A stretch of DNA of 7,970 nt from an uncultured Blautia sp. (lineage in GTDB: Bacteria > Bacillota > Clostridia > Lachnospirales > Lachnospiraceae), in the NCBI GenBank assembly GCA_900765525.1, contig CAAFRY010000243.1, positions 1-7,970 of the forward strand. Reading direction: 5' to 3'. The notes beneath the pieces are model-generated. The model was not told the origin of the DNA and did no database searches. It saw only the letters and a program-made list of their open reading frames with translations. Position numbers and translations under genes: made by a program. Numbering within the stretch: the first letter of the stretch is position 1; each line of letters begins with the position of its first letter. Shown one piece after another: positions 5,649-7,970 of this stretch.

Positions 5649-6606
5649 GAGCAGTTACTAAGTTCAGGGCTTCTGTTTCCACGGTGGTTCCCTCTTCCTG
5701 GGAAACAGAATGAACGTAAAATTCTACGGTATCTCCTTCTTTTATCTCATAAAAGCCCTGGACATTAAAGGGATACAAAATATCAATGGGACTATGTATG
5801 GTGATTTCCTGGCCTTTTTTCAGCTGCTTTCCACTGTAGGATTTCAAATTTGTAATTTTGGCTGTCATGGTACAGTTATCCGTAACTGATAGGATTTGGG
5901 CTTCTATGGTTTCGTAATCAGGGGTTTCCTGTACATAGACATCTTCATTTTCACTTTCATTTTCTGTCTCTTGTGTTGTAGTTTTCATGGCTACGTCCTT
6001 TACCTTCCTGGAACCGGAGAGATAGGAAACCGTGAATTCAGCAGAAGGAGAATAGGAGTAGGACTGGGTTTTGGAATCTGATTCCAATTCCTCTGCCGGT
6101 AAAGCGTAGGAAAGAGAATTGTAGATGTCTTTTGTGATGTAGAAGCTGTATGTTTCAGCCTTTTCTTCACTTTCATCGCCGTCCTGGTTCTTCTCATTAT
6201 CCTGATTTTTTTCTTCCTCTACTTTACTGCCTTCCAGGACATAGGCAGTATGAGGAAAAATTCCTAAAAACTTTTCTTCCCGCATAGTAAACTGGCTGTT
6301 ATTCAAAACCATAGAAGGTGTTTTGACCAGAGAAACCATATCCATGGCACCTGCCCGCAAAAATACCAGGCTGCAGGCCAGAACCAGAAAGGCGTAGAGG
6401 AATGGAATATCTGCATGGTCATCCAGAAAATCCCGGAGACCTTTTTGGAATCTGTAAATTTCATAGAAAACAGTGGCTGCCAGAATCAGCCCCAGACATA
6501 CATAGTAATGAGACGGTGCATGGAGAAAGCCAAAGGACAGTCCCAGGACTACAGCGTCTATAAAAATAAGAACAGCAGCAAAATAGCCTTTATAAGATTT
6601 CTGCAT
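5644..6606 (-). CDS. Unrecognised three-helix membrane protein with acidic linker
   Basis: I do not recognise this 320-residue protein. It begins with three hydrophobic segments (about 8-28, 34-51 and 68-87). A long polar region follows, with a low-complexity stretch (about 127-150) in which KNQD recurs. The C-terminal domain (about 235-310) is rich in alternating hydrophobic residues (EAQILSV, TAKITNL, GDTVEFYVHSVS) and looks beta-stranded, possibly OB-like; that is a guess. The start is firm: GGGAGG (complement of 6615-6620) lies about 8 nt upstream. It is convergent with the SpoIID-like gene and divergent from the SpoIIQ-like gene, so it interrupts a pair usually found together. Its stop codon (complement of 5644-5646) lies inside the end of the repeat, so the last residues may differ from the ancestral protein. 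Confidence 0.8.
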   Translation of the reverse strand: MQKSYKGYFAAVLIFIDAVVLGLSFGFLHAPSHYYVCLGLILAATVFYEIYRFQKGLRDFLDDHADIPFLYAFLVLACSLVFLRAGAMDMVSLVKTPSMVLNNSQFTMREEKFLGIFPHTAYVLEGSKVEEEKNQDNEKNQDGDESEEKAETYSFYITKDIYNSLSYALPAEELESDSKTQSYSYSPSAEFTVSYLSGSRKVKDVAMKTTTQETENESENEDVYVQETPDYETIEAQILSVTDNCTMTAKITNLKSYSGKQLKKGQEITIHSPIDILYPFNVQGFYEIKEGDTVEFYVHSVSQEEGTTVETEALNLVTAP

Positions 6607-6669
6607 ATAAAAATCCTCCCTTTATCTGATGGTCAGGCCCGGGAAAAATGTCTCCATGGCTCTGGTATT

Positions 6670-6675
6670 ATTATA
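6670..6675 (-). promoter_or_regulatory. Candidate -10 for the leftward membrane-protein gene
   Basis: The complement of 6670-6675 reads TATAAT, about 65 bp upstream of the ATG. The -35 region 17-18 bp further upstream is only T-rich (TTCTTT-like), so this is a weak call based on the perfect -10 alone. Confidence 0.35.
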
Positions 6676-6710
6676 CTAACATACCCAGGGGAAAAAGAAA
6701 AACAGATTGT

Positions 6711-6739
6711 GTATAAGTTTTCATATTCTGGCAATCCTA
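6711..6739 (+). promoter_or_regulatory. Candidate sigma-F (forespore) promoter for the SpoIIQ-like gene
   Basis: GTATA at 6711-6715 matches the sigma-F -35 consensus GYATA. GGCAATCCTA at 6730-6739 matches the -10 consensus GGNRANANTW at nine of ten positions. The 14-bp spacer is one short of the usual 15-16. Transcription would start near 6746, about 50 nt before the ATG at 6797. SpoIIQ is a classic sigma-F gene, so position and sequence agree. Sigma-G, which shares much of this consensus, is an alternative. Confidence 0.5.
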
Positions 6740-6796
6740 TACTTGAAAACAAAACAAAAGGGGCGGATTGCTCCACGATAGGCAGAGGTGAAGAAT

Positions 6797-7657
6797 ATGA
6801 ATCAAAGAAGAAAAATTCGTATAGCCCTGGGCAGCGTGCTGGCCCTTGCGCTGGTGGTTACATGTGCGGCTGTATATCAGCCCGGGAGTAAAAGCACACC
6901 AAATGAGAAAGAATTTGTTAAGGAGAACCAGGAGGATTCTGTTGACCAGGCAATAAAGACAGAGGAAAGAGAAGACACAGAAGAAACAGAAAACGCCAAT
7001 ACTTCCAATGTGGAGGGAACCAGAGAAATTGAAGATGAGGCAGATGCTTCCACAGATACAGACCAAGACCAGATGGCAGATTCCGAACTGACAGAAGATG
7101 GAATTGTAGAAGAAAACCAGGACAGTGCTGCAGCAGGGGAAAACACTCAGGACAGCGCTGAGGTTACAGAGGAGAACGAAAATACAGAGAGTGCCAGCGC
7201 TGAGATTCAAACTGAGATTCAGGCAGCAGCACCTACTTTGAATTTTACGGAAAGTTCCTTAATGGAGTGGCCGGTAAACGGACAGGTTGTATTGGATTAC
7301 AATATGGATAACACCATATATTTCCCAACCTTAAATGTATATAAGACGAATCCGGCTATTGCTATTTCCGCAGAGGTGGGAACTCCTGTGGCGGCTGTGG
7401 CAGACGGTAAGGTTGTGTCTATTGCAGAGAACGAGGAGACAGGCACTACAGTGACCTTGGATATGGGAAACGGATACCAGGCTGTTTACGGACAGCTGAA
7501 GGATGTGACTCTGCAGGCAGAAGAATATATTTCTGCAGGAGGAGTTCTGGGTTATATAAATGAGCCTACCAAGTATTATACAGAGGAGGGGGCAAATCTG
7601 TACTTTGCCCTGAGTAAGGACGGGGTTCCATTAGACCCGCAGCAGTACCTTCCCTGA
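6797..7657 (+). CDS. SpoIIQ-like protein with degenerate M23 (LytM) domain
   Basis: A 286-residue protein with a short basic N-terminus, one membrane helix (about 8-28), a very acidic Glu/Asp/Thr/Asn-rich linker (about 34-150), and a C-terminal LytM-type domain (about 160-286) ending DPQQYLP. This is the architecture of SpoIIQ, the forespore protein that binds SpoIIIAH across the engulfment membranes. The fold signatures are clear (EVGTPVAAVADGKVVSI, GNGYQAVYGQL, NLYFALSKDGVPLDPQQYL). Every expected zinc ligand is replaced: His to N185, Asp to A189, the YAH His to Q233, and HxH to N267-L-Y269. It is therefore predicted not to be a peptidase. GAGGTG (6785-6790), 6 nt before ATG 6797, favours that start over GTG 6788. 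A sigma-F-like promoter and a SpoIID-like gene nearby support the SpoIIQ call; a generic M23 protein is the alternative. Confidence 0.8.
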   Translation: MNQRRKIRIALGSVLALALVVTCAAVYQPGSKSTPNEKEFVKENQEDSVDQAIKTEEREDTEETENANTSNVEGTREIEDEADASTDTDQDQMADSELTEDGIVEENQDSAAAGENTQDSAEVTEENENTESASAEIQTEIQAAAPTLNFTESSLMEWPVNGQVVLDYNMDNTIYFPTLNVYKTNPAIAISAEVGTPVAAVADGKVVSIAENEETGTTVTLDMGNGYQAVYGQLKDVTLQAEEYISAGGVLGYINEPTKYYTEEGANLYFALSKDGVPLDPQQYLP

Positions 7658-7683
7658 AGATTGGAAGATTCCTCAAGTTTAGA

Positions 7684-7741
7684 ATGCTTCAGAAGTATCT
7701 TAGAGCATCAAGCCCCTGAAATGGCAAACTTTCTGAAGCAT
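7684..7741. repeat. Inverted repeat with 11-bp arms
   Basis: ATGCTTCAGAA (7684-7694) and TTCTGAAGCAT (7731-7741) are perfect inverted copies 36 bp apart, just after the SpoIIQ-like gene. Flanking bases show weak further symmetry. There is no T-tract, so it is not an evident terminator. Confidence 0.5.
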
Positions 7742-7765
7742 AGTAGAGTTTTAAGTTCCAGAAGC

Positions 7766-7794
7766 GTAACAGTTCAGCCTTGCTGAACTGTTAC
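7766..7794. repeat. Perfect 13-bp hairpin, 3-nt loop
   Basis: GTAACAGTTCAGC (7766-7778) pairs perfectly with 7782-7794 around the loop CTT. It is the strongest compact hairpin in the 3' region and could end the SpoIIQ-like transcript, but no run of T follows. It is equally likely to be part of the composite repeat that ends in element copy 2. Confidence 0.6.
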
Positions 7795-7839
7795 AGGCAA
7801 AATCCATGAAAAATCGCCTACGGCGATGGGATTTTGCCT
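7795..7839. repeat. Nested hairpin, 11-bp outer and 6-bp inner stem
   Basis: AGGCAAAATCC (7795-7805) pairs with GGATTTTGCCT (7829-7839). Inside, ATCGCC (7813-7818) pairs with GGCGAT (7822-7827) around TAC. It follows the previous hairpin with no gap, which suggests a structured transcript or an assembled repeat rather than chance. Confidence 0.55.
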
Positions 7840-7858
7840 CCTGAATCATGTTCTTACG

Positions 7859-7881
7859 GTCAGCGCAGCAAGTGCGCAGAC
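7859..7881. repeat. Short GC-rich hairpin abutting the repeat element
   Basis: GTCAGCGCA (7859-7867) pairs with TGCGCAGAC (7873-7881) with one A-A mismatch and a 5-nt loop. Its last base is also the first base of the CCTAG terminus of repeat copy 2. Confidence 0.45.
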
Positions 7882-7970
7882 CTAGTGTACTGGCACGTTC
7901 ATTTTCAGCATAATGACGTAGAATGAATTTTCATTCTGCAAGGCGGAGGAATGAGGCGTAGCGGTGGCTA
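7881..7970. repeat. Palindromic MITE-like repeat, copy 2 (right part beyond window)
   Basis: The left outer arm, from CCTAGTGTACTG (7881-7892) to about 7917, is the reverse complement of the right outer arm of copy 1 with a handful of differences. The inner left arm and core follow, and 7923-7970 matches 5524-5571 at 47 of 48 bases. The window cuts the element in its core. From copy 1, the full unit should be about 175 bp: outer arm, inner arm, 51-nt core, inner arm, outer arm, with CCTAG at both ends. No coding capacity is seen. Confidence 0.85.

Noticed and set aside
6000..6197. 65-residue leftward frame inside the membrane-protein gene
   Set aside because: A frame-shifted shadow of the low-complexity linker, with no start signal.
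6737..7210. 157-residue leftward frame opposite the SpoIIQ-like gene
   Set aside because: It is the complement of the acidic-linker coding region (Glu/Asp codons read as Ser, Phe and Leu) and has no ribosome binding site or family features.
7766..7794. Intrinsic terminator for the SpoIIQ-like gene
   Set aside because: The 13-bp stem is strong but is followed by AGGCAAAATCC rather than a T-tract, so it is listed as a repeat instead.

Overview
The window looks like chromosomal DNA from a spore-forming Clostridia bacterium, most likely a Lachnospiraceae gut commensal. The grounds are moderate GC content, strong GGAGG-type ribosome binding sites, a DUF6062 protein, and a SpoIID-like/SpoIIQ-like pair. 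No database was searched, so the genus is not resolved. It contains eight protein genes (one cut by the left edge), no tRNA or rRNA, no CRISPR array and no transposase.

Layout. At the left edge a DUF6062 gene runs leftwards out of the window. About 500 bp of non-coding DNA separates it from a rightward MATE efflux gene. That gap holds a terminator-like hairpin, a candidate sigma-A promoter and a two-hairpin leader. The MATE gene is followed 25 bp later by crcB/fluC (fluoride channel). After about 185 bp with a candidate promoter comes an O-acetylhomoserine sulfhydrylase gene, overlapping an mnmM/ytqB-type tRNA methyltransferase gene by one base. A SpoIID/LytB-domain gene follows. A leftward gene for an unrecognised three-helix membrane protein then faces it, with a palindromic repeat between the two convergent genes. 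A rightward SpoIIQ-like LytM (M23) gene closes the coding part. The last 313 bp are non-coding, contain four inverted repeats, and end inside a second copy of the palindromic element.

How the genes relate. The left half is housekeeping: drug or metabolite export, fluoride export, sulfide assimilation into homocysteine, and SAM-dependent tRNA modification. The right half is a sporulation neighbourhood. SpoIID (mother cell) and SpoIIQ (forespore) act together in engulfment and are often adjacent in Clostridia. Here they are separated by an inverted gene and a repeat.

Most interesting points: (1) both engulfment-type proteins appear to have lost catalytic residues, with the SpoIID catalytic Glu replaced by Gln and every expected zinc ligand missing from the LytM domain; (2) a strong sigma-F-like promoter lies before the degenerate SpoIIQ-like gene; (3) a palindromic, MITE-like repeat occurs twice, and its terminal CCTAG supplies the stop codon of the unknown membrane protein gene.
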